64,000 nt of DNA, from contig JAHREC010000049.1 of assembly GCA_020081605.1 (NCBI GenBank), forward strand, positions 4,278,001 to 4,342,000, given 5' to 3'. The stretch is from Albifimbria verrucaria (lineage: Eukaryota; Ascomycota; Sordariomycetes; Hypocreales; Stachybotryaceae). Under the pieces are notes generated by a model. It searched no databases. It was not told the DNA's origin and saw nothing but the letters and a program-made list of their open reading frames with translations. The translations under genes and the position numbers were made by a program. Positions 24,343-35,483 of this stretch are shown piece after piece; positions within the stretch are counted from its first letter, which is position 1; every line of letters starts with the position of its first letter.

Positions 24343-25229
24343 ATCTGAATTTATTAGTCAAGCGTGAAGGTGTTATTTGGATTATGCAGCATTAAGTAGC
24401 GGAGTCAGGGATGAATTGATAAACTCGGCGATCTTTGTTTCAAGTCTTTCATTCATTGATTGGCTCGTATATGAATAATAATAAAGAAAGTGTTATGTGT
24501 CTAGTCACAGTCTCGGGCATCTGAGCCTCTGAAACATGATACAAAAGGTCCTTCATCAATGGGACTGTCCAACGTACGATCCTCGTTGAAGGCTAAGGCT
24601 TCTGCACTATTCTCCTTAGTGTTTATTTGCCAGTATAATATATGATGTGTCTTGATAGAACGGATTTGTGCAAGACTTGAGAACACAAAACTTCACGGAT
24701 TTCTTGCAAAGCTGCATCCCTTAATGAACGGCCAGCTTTTGGTCTGCGGCAATTGATTCACCGACTTGATGTCGAATGACGAGTCAAATGTTTCATCCAG
24801 CGGATCAAAGTGTGTATCCATTTTGTAATACTCTTTGCCAAATGCGTTGACTCCTCAACCAAAGAGGAAACAACTGGTCCCAGCTGAGGATCCTGCCACA
24901 GTATACATGGGTAATATATCACTTGCTGAGATATACTGTACAGACCAAGGATATTTTTATGTCACGTATGAGACACAAGAGGTAATACATCATACGGGCT
25001 GCCGCAAAAGAGATGAAGATACCGCATTGCCTCTGTTGTCCATTTTTGGCGGCAAGTGTTTAGCTAATTACATACCTATTTGAGAGGGGTCATGAGTTTA
25101 TGACTAACACATATTCTACCAGTCAAAGAAGTAGGCGGTCGCACGGTGGCTCAAAAACTCAGTTGGAAGGATCAATATTTATTTTTGAATTAACAATATC
25201 ATCATAAAGTCCCGTTATATTGGGCAGAT
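24343..25229. other. Intergenic region with a doubtful minus-strand reading frame
   Basis: A minus-strand frame from about 24857 to 24694 reads as plausible protein (KEYYKMDTHFDPLDETFD, then KSWPFIKGCSF) before a TGA, and continues in the same frame to 24504. It is too short and too weak to call, but could be a relic. Plus-strand frame 24835-25083 begins without ATG and looks spurious. Confidence 0.3.
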
Positions 25230-26325
25230 TTATTCCTGAATAATCCGTGATTTGCGCATCATCTACCAAGGTGTTATGCCATGGCTCAATCAGGTTTGGA
25301 TAAGAGAGGATACAATTGACATACCTTTCTGCTGTTACGGTTCTGGGCCCGGTTGTTGGCGTTGTTGCCATTGCGATTACCATTACCATTGCGGTTGCCG
25401 TTACCATTACGGTTACCGTTACCGTTGTTGTTAGCATTGCCATTGTTGGCATTGCCGTTGTTGGCATTGCCGTTGTTAGCATTGCCGCCGTTGTTAGCAT
25501 TGCCGCCGTTGTTAGCATTGCTGCCGTTGTTAGCATTGCCGCCGTTGTTAGCATTGCCTAAATTGAATGTCAGTGCCAGCCATATAGAGAACATCAAGGG
25601 AATCTAGCACCCAGGGAGGGGGTGGGGAGGGAAGGAGAAAATTCTGGGGACATATCAGGCAGAGGAATAGTGTTCGTACCTCCAGCAGCAGCTCCTCCAG
25701 CGCCAGCTCCGCCGGCGGCGTTGCCTCCCTGTTGAACAACGACGCAGTTACCAAAGTTTCCAAGGGTAGTGAAAGAAACAACACAGAGGTTTCCAGAAGC
25801 TCCACCACTGCAAGTAGTGCCGGCCGGGAGAGAGGCAGTGATCTGCTCAGAACCAGTGTTTGCCGGGGCCTGGTGGTGGGAGCTGAATTAGCACAGCATC
25901 TCAAAAGATGAAAGGATACCCACAGCTTGACCATTGGCTGTCACGGTGCCAGCAACAAAGTTCCTGCCAGTTCCACTAGCATCGACCTTCATGGTGACCT
26001 GACGAGAGCCATCCCGACCACTGTGAGGACGAACAAGTCAGCATCTTGCATATCCACAGCGGGGACTGTAGACAACAAACCCATTAAAGTTTTGGATGTC
26101 AACGGTGAAAGATCCGGAGGCATCGGCCGTGACAGCGGTCGAGCTGTCAATAGCGTTGGCAACGTTAACACGGCCACAAGGGTTGTTGTTGTTTGGTCTT
26201 TGAACATCGTTACGGGCAGCCTGACCCGAGACACCCAAGGCCGGGTTGATGGCAGCATGCGCAGCAACCTGCACCGTAGAGAAAGCCAGAACGGCACCGT
26301 ACATGCAAAGCGACTTGAACATCAT
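25230..26325 (-). CDS. Egh16-like (gEgh16/MAS1 family) secreted protein with Asn/Gly-rich tail
   Basis: 256 residues. Exons 26325-26081, 26020-25924, 25869-25680, 25557-25325 and a final 6-base exon 25235-25230 (codon plus stop). Signal peptide MMFKSLCMYGAVLAFSTVQVAAHA. The Egh16-like core includes RDGSRQVTMKVDASGTG, NFVAGTVTANGQ, EQITASLPAGTTC and GNFGNCVVVQQG, with paired cysteines. After a Gly/Ala linker the C-terminus is a low-complexity tail of NANNG units and then NGNGNR units. The family includes proteins made during appressorium formation and infection in plant-pathogenic fungi; the molecular role is not established. All exon phases fit with no frame break. The tail is unusual for the family and is probably extracellular. 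Confidence 0.88.
25345..25557 (-). repeat. Asn/Gly-coding microsatellite (GGCAATGCTAAC-type units)
   Basis: Tandem in-frame units coding NANNGG/NANNGS, then NANNG, then NGNGNR. Units are 18, 12 and 18 bp variants. The antisense frame reads as an equally long Leu/Pro-rich string and should not be annotated. Confidence 0.85.
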
Positions 26326-28297
26326 CTTGACGACTGGTGATATATTCCTTCACACAGGAAGAAAAAAAAAAAAAAGAAGAAGAAGTAGAACAAAAATAAG
26401 AAAGTAAATCACCACCAGGGTGTTTGGAGCAAGAAGCGAATGAAGAGTGGAGGTAAAGAAGAAGAATGGATGATGATGAGACTGAGAAACTTGTGGGCTT
26501 CTCGACATTTTAAAACCTGAATGGTGCCAGCGATGGCAGTGATGGTGATCTTAGACGCTGGCGGCAAAACATGGCCTTCCCACAAAGCCCCCACTGCAGC
26601 AGGGTTGGGATCTTTGTTCTCATCATGAGGTTGGTTTCACGCTAAGATGCCGCTATTCCGACCAACTGGTCTTCCTATTCAGGCAATTCGGTTGACCAGA
26701 CGCTTCAAGAGTGCGAAAAGTGCAAGGTGGTTGTAGAGGCGTTCGGAATTCAGATGAGAGGAAACCAATTGAAGTTGCTAAACGTTTCTTCTTCTTTAGT
26801 TTCCTTGTTGCTTTTCGCCAAATCTTTGGCTCAACCTGACTAGTATCAATTTGCCATAGAATTCAGTGGTTTTTATTTTTATTTTTTTATTTCTGTACCG
26901 CTCCCAGAGGGTTCTCTCTTTTCTTGCGTTATGTCTGTCTGTCTATTCTCAATCTGCTCGGTCGCATCTGTCGAGCCCCTGACCAGCGTCAGCTTCCCCA
27001 GGTCCAAGGCTGTGGGGCGTCGAGTTTCAAGTCTTGGCGCTTGGTGTGGAGAATCTGGTAGCGAGTGGTTGTGATTTGCGGACTTTCTCAGCGTCCTGGC
27101 CCTGTTCGTCCGAAGGGGCTTTGCTAGTTGAATGCTGAGACGTTTCGTATGACTCCTGCACACCCTAGAGTCTTGTTTTCCATTGAGTGTTCTGAGGCTT
27201 TGGAACAAAATGTCCGCTAGCCTTCCTAGACTCTGACGACGAAACAGGAGTGGCATTCTATCCCACTTTCTCAGGCTCAGAACACACGAAGCTATCGTCG
27301 CATTGGTCGTTGCCTTGGGTCATTGCTAGTCACTTTGTCTCAGGTTCGCACACCAGATGTTGCAAGTCAAGCACAACTTTGGCCACGTGCAGCCCTGAAC
27401 TAATTGGCCGTCTGCAATTTGGCGACGAAATTTCTATACACATAAATCATACTCGAATGCAGACCCGAAGGCCGACCACAAACAGTGTCATTAATGCATC
27501 CAGAGCTATCATATTACTAAAAAGAGCATCATTACCATTGAGCCACACCATTCAAAATACCACTCCTTAAAACAGCGCCAAATCTAGATCCAACGGTTCT
27601 TGCAGATTTACCAGCTATGGCTCCTGGTTAGGATGTGAAATAACTCTACTAGAATTAGATTATTAGATTTCTAGCCCACCAAATATATGGCCGAAAAGGC
27701 ATTTGAATGAACGAAACAGCTCTCGGCTCTGCTGTGCAATCATCTACTTCTGCCGAGTTCGAAGCCTCCCTACCGAAACCGGCGCATGCACTAGGATTTC
27801 AGGTCGCAGTCAATCCGCTCTATCCCTTACTCAATACTCTGTAGAGAAATCCTCATATAAGCTCTTGGTTGTATAAATACTTTTTCCTAAAGTCAAGTTA
27901 TAAAAAGCAGGCATTTCGAGGGTGTAAATTAGCGCCAATCTGCGGATAGTGTTCTGCCTTACCCTGTCGAGCATGACTTCATATCCAAACCCCTTTTTCC
28001 AATCTGGTCAACGGAAGCCTTTCGATTGAAATTTTCCGTTGCCCAAAGCGCCAAGGTAATTCAATCCGACTGCCAAGCCTTTGGATATCAGCCTTGAGAG
28101 TCAGCCTTGGATAACAATGCCTTTCACTACCAGGGTGCAATTCGCCGAATGACTCAGCCCTTAGCGGCGAGTTATATCAAGAGGGCAAACCGGTATCCAA
28201 AAAATCATACATCACATTCTCCCAATCGATTTCAGAAGTTATCTTCAAATAAACACAATAATACATTTGTCTTTCAATACTCACTGTCATCCATAAT
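26326..28297. other. Intergenic region, about 2 kb
   Basis: Divergent promoters of the Egh16-like gene (-) and the NADAR gene (+). Contains purine-rich tracts near 26361-26400 and 26870-26890. A 125-codon minus-strand frame at 26879-27256 is rich in Arg/Ser/Thr and unlike any family I know; not called. Confidence 0.4.
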
Positions 28298-28936
28298 ATG
28301 TCACAATCGAATAGAGCTCAGATCGATGGAGATGACCCTATCTTCTTCTTTGGTACAAAGAGTGAATATGGAGCGTTTAGTCAGTGGTACTTTTCGGATT
28401 TCATGGTCTCAATGAAAGAAATATCCCATGTTTTGGGTAAATCTTTCGAATGCCTGTTCCCGAATGAACAGGATCGGTTCATCAAGTTCAATACAGCGGA
28501 ACAATTCATGATGTACTCCAAAGCGATCCTGTTCAACGACCACGAGACAGCTGGCGAAATTCTTTTCACAGACAACCCTCAAAATCAGAAAGCTCTCGGT
28601 AGATCAGTGGCTCATTTCAATGAAAAGGATTGGGATGCTATCAAGTTTGCACTGGTAGAGTTTGCAAGTCAGGCTAAATTCAGACAAAATATACAGCTGA
28701 AAGCCAAATTAATGAATACTGCAAATAGAATGTTGGTGGAGGCAGCGCCGAGGGATAGGATATGGGGAATTGGTTTTACGGAGAAGACAGCAAGGGCGAT
28801 GACTAGTCGCAAAGAATGGGGGCAGAATTTATTAGGGAAAGCCTTGATGAGCGCAAGGGAAAAGCTAAGAGAAGAAGATGAGATCTCGCCTGATAATATG
28901 CGTGAGACATTGTCTTCCTATGAAATGACGGGGTAA
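28298..28936 (+). CDS. NADAR domain protein (YbiA-like)
   Basis: Single-exon gene, 212 residues, the whole length being one NADAR (DUF1768) domain. Visible family motifs: IFFFGTKSEYGAFSQWY near residue 15, the helix FNTAEQFMMYSKAILF with the conserved Glu, NQKALGRSV, WDAIKFALVEFASQAKF and the final AAPRDRIWGIGF. Bacterial YbiA cleaves the N-glycosidic bond of early riboflavin intermediates, and NADAR domains have been tied to ADP-ribose or NAD metabolism; which of these applies here is not known. The frame is intact. ATG at 28298 places the start just ahead of the domain; a different frame starting upstream at 28107 is a shadow. Confidence 0.92.
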   Translation: MSQSNRAQIDGDDPIFFFGTKSEYGAFSQWYFSDFMVSMKEISHVLGKSFECLFPNEQDRFIKFNTAEQFMMYSKAILFNDHETAGEILFTDNPQNQKALGRSVAHFNEKDWDAIKFALVEFASQAKFRQNIQLKAKLMNTANRMLVEAAPRDRIWGIGFTEKTARAMTSRKEWGQNLLGKALMSAREKLREEDEISPDNMRETLSSYEMTG

Positions 28937-29564
28937 AACCTGCAAGACTTTGGTTACAATAGCGTGTTTAATTAGTACTAGGTGAAATTCTATCCATCTG
29001 GGCGTTTTACTCCATACTCATGGTATGATCTAATCATGGTTTAGGAATTTGATATGATTGAAAGCAATGGATGCACCTGTAAGTGATAATAAATTCGATT
29101 TGGGCGTATTACTCTTAAAAAGACTGCGCTGGTATAGAGTGAGTATTAACGAACATTTACGTATCTCAAAGATGCAAGCCAAAGCATAAATAAAACTCGA
29201 ATGAAGCAGTAGCGCTGCGTTGTGGTTATTCCCTCTGTAGTGTTTGTTTTCATTGTCCACCCAGTCAGCGTAAGAATGATTGGATTGAAGGCTCTACTTA
29301 AAAATAGGACATTGAGAAGGTAGGGAAGCATGTTTACAATGTGAGATTGTCTAAAACTAAATTCTGCTGTTATTAAATATTATTCCTTAGGTGACTGGAA
29401 ACATGTATTATGTTCGCTTGTTTTTCTTATTGACAAATTTATACATAAATGATTCAATCAAGAAGCATTCGTCAACAATAGCGGCGGTAAGAAGTCGGTG
29501 GAACTCGTTAACGGGGGTTAAACTACTACAACACGCTATTTGTTGGTATATTCTACATTATAAA
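28937..29564. other. Intergenic, convergent 3' ends, AT-rich
   Basis: Between the 3' ends of the NADAR and OPT genes. No coding signal beyond short frames. Confidence 0.45.
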
Positions 29565-32295
29565 CTACCCAATTATTCCTCCTTTTGGAAGCTCCTTGTA
29601 AGGGCATGCCTTCCAGTCACATGTATTCTAACAAATGTCAGTTAGCTTATGGCATAGCCGGGACCGTGAACCATACCTGATGAACTGTAGTTCCCCACCA
29701 GTTGAGTTTATCGGCACCGCCTGTGTAGAAGACGGCAAAGAAGATTATAATCCCAGCCACTGCAAGGACGAGTCGAGAGCTGCGCTCAGCACGAAGTTAT
29801 ACTTCATCCACCAACGCTTGGCGTGGCGCCTAATCCACACATTGAAAACCAGGCCAACAATCACCCAGCTCCCATAATTGGTGCCCGATGCCGGAGGAAT
29901 GTAGTTTAGCCCTCCAAGAAACAACGGGATGTGGATTTTGTGAAGCCAGCGGGTCTTTGGAAACTTTCGCTTTATAACATAGACAATCGCTGGAAGCGCT
30001 GCTCCAACAAGAAAGAACCATAGCAAGGGACGGTAAATCGACCCTGTTGAAAAGAAGCGTCGAGGTCCCAGCGCACCCCAGACCATGCTTGTGTTGAAAT
30101 GAGTCCTTGAAAAGGGGCAGGTAAAGCCATTAGCGGCCTGTTTGGTGCAAATATTCGGAATGTGCTCCAGTGCCCAGTTAATCACAGCAACTTGGCTAAG
30201 AGCACTGATGATGACACCAACGAATTGAACGGCGAACAGATGCTGAGGTGGTATCTGCGAAGCGTTAGAAATGCATGCTAATGAATCAAAGCCCATATGG
30301 CTGTTTCTTACATTGCAGTATAGGCCAAGTTTCAGATCTTGGGCAAACCAGAGACCTTTGATACCAGTAATATAGCCCAGGTTGAAGAACCAAATATTTG
30401 TCAGGACCTTGCCTTCCCAGATGTAGCCCGCAACAATTCGGCAGAAAACATCAATTTTTACGTGCAGGTTGGTAGTAGCGCATACTAATGCCAGCTTTTG
30501 CCAGATATAATTATTAGCATGGAGAGGGGATGTTGAGGCTCTGTACATACCGGAATGAAGAAAGCAGCTGAGACCACATAAGCAAATAAAACACCGTACC
30601 ACCGCAACTGGACTGGATAGAATTCGCAAGCAAATATTCCTAAGCCGATTGATAATAGGAGAGTGATTAGATACCACCATGATGGAACCGGCTTGTAGTT
30701 TGCTTGAACATTTTTGCTCCGAGGGAATTTATCCTTCTGGAATATCGCTGCAATACCAGAAGATCCATATGCTTTCTTCAAATCATGCCTCTTCTCAAGG
30801 AAAAGCCAAACAAAGAGTGAAGAGATGCACGCGAATGACAGACCGAATGTGTTGAGTGCGTAAGTAGTGGGAAGGTAAATCTATGGTGACCCATAAGCCT
30901 ATAGACATTGTCACGTTGAAGTATAATGCTTACGTCGGAGTAGTTACGGTACTTCTCAAGATCGAAACTGAAACCATCGGCTTTGTTTATTACCTTTGAC
31001 ACATTATAGGTCTTTCCCATGTTATCAAATATGGAGTTGCTCTGAATAGGGAAGTATGCTGAAGACCAAGTATTGGTGTAATACAAGGCAGGCGTAATGA
31101 TGTATATCCAAAACACAAGAGCAGCAAGAATGTTTAAAATTGCCCATGATGGTACAACAAGCGGCGATCCTGTATACGAAATTTGACTCCTAGTTGTGTC
31201 AGATATTGTTTTCAAGGTTTTATCTTGGAGGAGTTACAGTCAAATGTAAATGGGAGGAGCCCAATTCCACTTTTCATTCCAAAGATTTGGTTTACGACCG
31301 CATTGTTGGGTGCAATCCAACAAACCCAAGTGAAATAACCCAATGCAGGGAAAATGAAGTCAGGAAACCAATACCAAACGAATGATATCGTGAAAGAAAC
31401 AAGAAAGAACTTGTATCTTGATGCTTTCCATCCGGTTCTTATCCCCAACAAATTGTTAACCACAACTTCGACATAGCAAGGGAAAGACATACCCGGTAGA
31501 CTGGTTGTCCTTTGGTGAACTGTGAAGTGCTGCGTTCAAGGCTGTATTACCTAGCACACCAGGCCATGTTAAGGATTTCGAATCAATGATGACAGAACGT
31601 GAAAGGCCAGCAAGTGAGAAACCGAAAAGGATTGTTACGAGTGTGATAACAATCTCGAATCCCCAGCCCAGCTTGAGACCGTAAAAACACGCTGTTCTGT
31701 CAAGACGTCCGCACTTAATCGCGTTTGAAAACTCAGGTTGGCCATAATGTATATCAGCATATGCTCCTGTCTTAGATGTTAGACGATGTTTCGAATGGTA
31801 AGATCACATAATAATGTTGACTTGCCTTGTGATTAAACGGACCCGGATTGAGGCTGTGTCGTCTTCCAAAGAGAGTGAATCCCCAGTTGGGTACTACATA
31901 CTCCCACGCTTTACCTACAGGATAGGCCAGAAACTGAATAGCGGATTGAGAGAGAGAGATAGAAGGGAACCGAAAGGTGTAAAGAGTATTAACTCCAGTC
32001 CCAACGAGGCAAGCAATGATCCTGATTACCCACATCCTCAGCGTCAAACATGGGAGTGATGGGTCGTCATTTTGGAATCCAACACCTGCGGCCTCCAGGA
32101 CCTCTTCTACAGGTGTTTCGGAATCTTCTGAAAGACTGTAAATATTTTGACACGCATGATGAATTGTTGGAGAAAGAACGTACGTGAAGCTCTCTTGACC
32201 TCCTCAACCGAGGTCAAGCTGTCTCTTCCATCGGCTAGGACCTCGGTATCAACAACATCATGGCGGGCTGGAATGCTTTCCTCTGCTGCCCCCAT
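29565..32295 (-). CDS. OPT family oligopeptide transporter, complete
   Basis: About 766 residues, nine exons: 32295-32184, 32127-31826, 31766-31493, 31437-31238, 31189-30934, 30880-30551, 30494-30312, 30254-29677, 29627-29565. The intron 31825-31767 has a GCAAGT donor (GC-AG); the join gives FNHKEHMLIYIMANLSF, the conserved OPT KEH block. Other family marks: FVWYWFPDFIF, WVCWIAPNN, SYTGSPLVVPSWAILN, MVWGALGPRRFFS, GGLNYIPPASGTNYGSW and LNWWGTTVHQ. Three one-base losses are needed: 31682-31686 (A5), 31189-31190 at the acceptor of exon 5, and 29766-29767; with them all phases fit. The protein imports oligopeptides or glutathione-like compounds at the plasma membrane; the substrate cannot be told from sequence. 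Confidence 0.92.
31767..31825 (-). other. GC-AG intron in the OPT gene
   Basis: 59 bp, donor GCAAGT on the minus strand, branch TCTAAC, acceptor GACAG. The flanking codons give the family-conserved KEH. Confidence 0.8.
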
Positions 32296-33249
32296 ATTGC
32301 CGGCTTGTGATGCAGGTCAAGACAGAAGGGATTAGATGGATGATTAGATCAATCTAATCAATCTGATAACTGAATGCTTCTAGGTTTGATATATGTCATT
32401 ATTGAATCTGTCTGACGAGGTAGAAAATTCCGCAAGCCCGACCCACTGAACCTAATCGACTCTTATGGTGCTTACTGAGAGATTATGCGGGCTTTGGCTG
32501 CCCCTAGTAAACGAACCAACTCTAGTCTCTTGTTCCTTTCAAGTTCCTGGCCCTCTAACGAAACATCGTTTTGGCGTAGCGCCAAGGATCTCTGAAGCCG
32601 CTTTACCGACCAAGTTTTGACACTTTCAAGCTGTTAATGTCCCACTAGCTTTGAACAAAGGAAGAGCATCTTTGAGTTGTTGATTTGGTTCATTGTGTAT
32701 GTAACACAATCAGCTGTTCATTGTGTTGATCCTTCATGACTTCTCGCGTTCGGCATCATTGCCGAGAGTTTTCCTTCGCACTGACAAGTTTCCAGGCATA
32801 GTGGGCCATCTGATAAAATCCAGTCTCCACACTGCGTCCACTTGTGCCTGTTATCGGCCGACCGGCACCTTGTTGCCGGACATGGCTACGCCGTAAAGCG
32901 GAAAAAGATGCCGGCCCCAAGGAATTAGAGCACCACGATTGGGCTGCCAAGAGCGTCGCAACGCGTAGCCTCTCGTATGCACGAATTCACAGGTCTTACT
33001 AATCAGGTTGCTAAGCATAACAGCACCTAGCTGCATCTTTATTAACTCGAATGAAGCCATCTTGCCCGTCTAGACTTCTTGTTTGCATGGTTGGTGGCTT
33101 GTCTCACTAAATTCTAGAGATTGGGTTGCTTGTTTCGTTTAATTATAATTAAATTATAAATTATTATTTATTTTAGCCAAGATGAGGCGTATAAAATTAT
33201 AAATATTGCATTAAAGTAAAGCCTTTTGATTGAAATGGGGGTTTTGAAA
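32296..33249. other. Intergenic region with AT-rich block
   Basis: Upstream of the OPT gene. 33130-33230 is a dense AT block (TAATTATAATTAAAT type) that ends exactly where the kinase remnant begins. No gene called. Confidence 0.4.
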
Positions 33250-33561
33250 CGTCATACCTCTTCAACCTCGAAGAATTGCAATCTGACAGCAGAAGACAAT
33301 GACCACTGACCAAGGCACCTCTCTGCTTGAGGTCATGATGGTACCTATCATTATTGTCCCAAGGGCATCGTATTTGAATCGATGTAGAGTATCAAGTGCA
33401 GAAGCCAGCCCCGCCAGCGCACTATAGAACGGACTGTTTTTGGCAAAGAGCTCTGCTCTCGTGTGAGTAGTCAAAAAGCCTTCAAGGTCTTCACCAGTAA
33501 GTGGCATGAGAAAGTTTGAAGTTCCTTTGTAGCTGTATGAAGTGAGAAGGGAATGATACCT
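33250..33561 (-). pseudogene. Truncated protein kinase remnant
   Basis: Minus-strand sequence reads as a kinase from the hinge region to the DFG segment: NFLMPLTGEDLEGFL, LAGLASALDTLHRF, then after one frame jump HHDLKQRGALVSGH (HRDLK loop) and LLLSDCNSSRLKR, where DCN replaces DFG. It is cut off at both ends: upstream there is no N-lobe and downstream it meets the AT-rich block. Loss of the DFG glycine and the truncation argue for a true pseudogene rather than only a sequencing error. Confidence 0.6.
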
Positions 33562-33924
33562 GCAGGACACTCGCCGTTGTAAAAAGAATTGTGAGGCAAA
33601 CCTTAAGATATGAGTGCCTGGCTGTTTGGTCTATGAGATTGATGGCTCTCCTGGCCTAATGTTTGGCCCTACGCCACACATTTAAGTTATCTTGCAGTCG
33701 AAATAAAATCGACAACTCGCTTTGTTGGTGTTGGCTTTAATACACGAATGATGTGAAGGCCTAGGTTTGGTCCGCTCAGAGATTCCAGTCACGAGATAAG
33801 CACGGATACTCTCATGCAAAGCCCGTATACTGTATTGATATATTGGGTTCATGGTCCAATTGCAGAAGCTTTGGTGCTAAATAAACTTACCTCTCGCAGC
33901 TATATGAAAACTTCATTTTATCCG

Positions 33925-33978
33925 CAAGGTCATGGCCAGCAAGGTCATGGCCAGCAAGGTCATGGCCAGCAAGGTCCT
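33925..33978 (+). repeat. 15-bp tandem repeat, about 3.5 copies
   Basis: Perfect copies of GGTCATGGCCAGCAA in head-to-tail order, each containing the palindrome TGGCCA. It lies 173-226 bp upstream of the ATG at 34151. Confidence 0.95.
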
Positions 33979-33997
33979 CATCGACATCTTCTGCTCT

Positions 33998-34005
33998 TAT
34001 AAATA
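33998..34005 (+). promoter_or_regulatory. Probable TATA box of the F-box-like gene
   Basis: TATAAATA, 146 bp before the ATG. Confidence 0.5.
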
Positions 34006-34150
34006 GACATATGCCATCCAGGCCACTGGTTCAATCCTTCCAACCTTTCCATCAAACCCTGACTTTTGGCGACGTCGTGCGCAGAGAAATCCCTACCAGT
34101 TCAAGACATCTCAGGTCCAGACACACAACATCCAGTAATTCACCGTTAGA

Positions 34151-35483
34151 ATGGATCCCTTCAACTCACTTCCCATTGAAATTCTGGTAAGAATACTCAC
34201 ACTAGTGCAGTCGAAACGCACTACGGCAAAGTTCACTGCAGCATCGCCTATCACACTTCGGACGTTTGTCTCTAATGAGACCTATATTCTCATTCAAAGG
34301 GTTGCTGAGGACTTTGATGAACTTATGATTCAAGACGCTATGTTCATCATCTTATGTCCTCCCACAGACGGAGATATTCAGTTGACTGCCGAATCCCCTT
34401 ATCTCCATTATCGCCACCATTTTCCGCCTCTCCCCATTCTTTTTCCACTACTCACGACTCACTGCAAGGTTTCTTAACCGCATGGAAAAACCACCGACTG
34501 GTAAATCCGTTTGTCAGTGGTGATAAAAGGCTCTTAGTCTACCTTCAACAGCTCCATGATCATCTTTTGTTTTACATTGAGGATTTTCTTACCAAGGCTA
34601 CCTCTATCTACCCACCTCGTGATTATCTATGTCTTCCTGATAGATACGGATATCTAACTTTCAGAGGACGCAGGATCTCCAAAAGATTAGATGCAGAATG
34701 CCTCACGAGCTCTGAGCGTACACGTTTTTTCGATTCTTCCTTCGATCCGAAGTTAGGGAACGAATCCGGAAATTTCCAAATACATTACACAAAGGAAATC
34801 AGATTAGACGATACGCAGGTCGAAAATTTCGAAAGGATGAACGAGAGGCGTTCTGTTCTCTATTCGTTTATAAGGCATCGCTTTCTTGCGCCCTGGCCGC
34901 ACATAGTGGCGATTTTTGGGTACCAGATGTGCCTCAACGGCCGCTCGGAGGCCTCTCCACAACTGAGCTGCTGCCTCCTGATAGCTTTTTTTTGATACCA
35001 GGTATTATATCCCGAAGAAATGGCCATACCATGGTCTCAATATCCTTGGGCAAAGCATTCAAGCGGAACTCTCAAAATGGCACGAGCAAGATTCAAGTGG
35101 TAGTATCTTTGAATCCTGGTTAAAGGGACCTTCTCCGATACTACCTGGCGCCTGGGATAACTTCACAGGTCCGGAAAGATTATGCAGTGTACCTGACGAG
35201 GATTGTCCAGGCTTATATGCGAAGCTGCGACCGGGCGCTTCACTTCGTCAAATTTCAATCTATGGTCAGCGAGCTTGGGATTTTTAGATAACGACCGGCT
35301 ATTCCCCAAAGACAGCCCATTTCCTTATTGCCCACTCTAGACGATATTGATGCTGAATACGCAAAAGCGGCAGCCTTGGACGAATGGTTCACCAATCCAG
35401 TTTTGGCGAAAAAGCTTCGTCGCTCACAGACTTGGCATGACCAAAAAGAAGAGGAAAAGGAAAAGGATAAGGGAAAGTCTTGA
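34151..35483 (+). CDS. F-box-like fungal protein of unknown function
   Basis: About 445 residues, no intron seen. The N-terminus MDPFNSLPIEILVRILTLV is the compact F-box form common in fungi, which would link the protein to SKP1 in an SCF ubiquitin ligase. The rest has no domain I recognise but reads as continuous protein, with FDSSFDPKLGNESGNFQ and ESWLKGPSPILPGAWDNF, and ends in a Lys/Glu-rich tail. Five one-base losses: about 34430-34460, 34908-34909, 34986-34993 (T8), 35281-35285 (T5) and 35320-35322. With five bases restored the length is a multiple of three from ATG to TGA. Confidence 0.65.

Larger units (their letters stand above)
33562..34150. other. Upstream region of the F-box-like gene
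   Basis: Contains a 15-bp tandem repeat and a TATA box, listed separately. Confidence 0.5.

Noticed and set aside
25353..25607. Leu/Pro-rich plus-strand reading frame over the Asn/Gly repeat
   Set aside because: It is the antisense shadow of the repeat tail; the minus-strand gene has signal peptide, introns and family match.
26879..27256. 125-codon minus-strand frame
   Set aside because: Arg/Ser/Thr-rich composition without motifs; no splice or promoter support.
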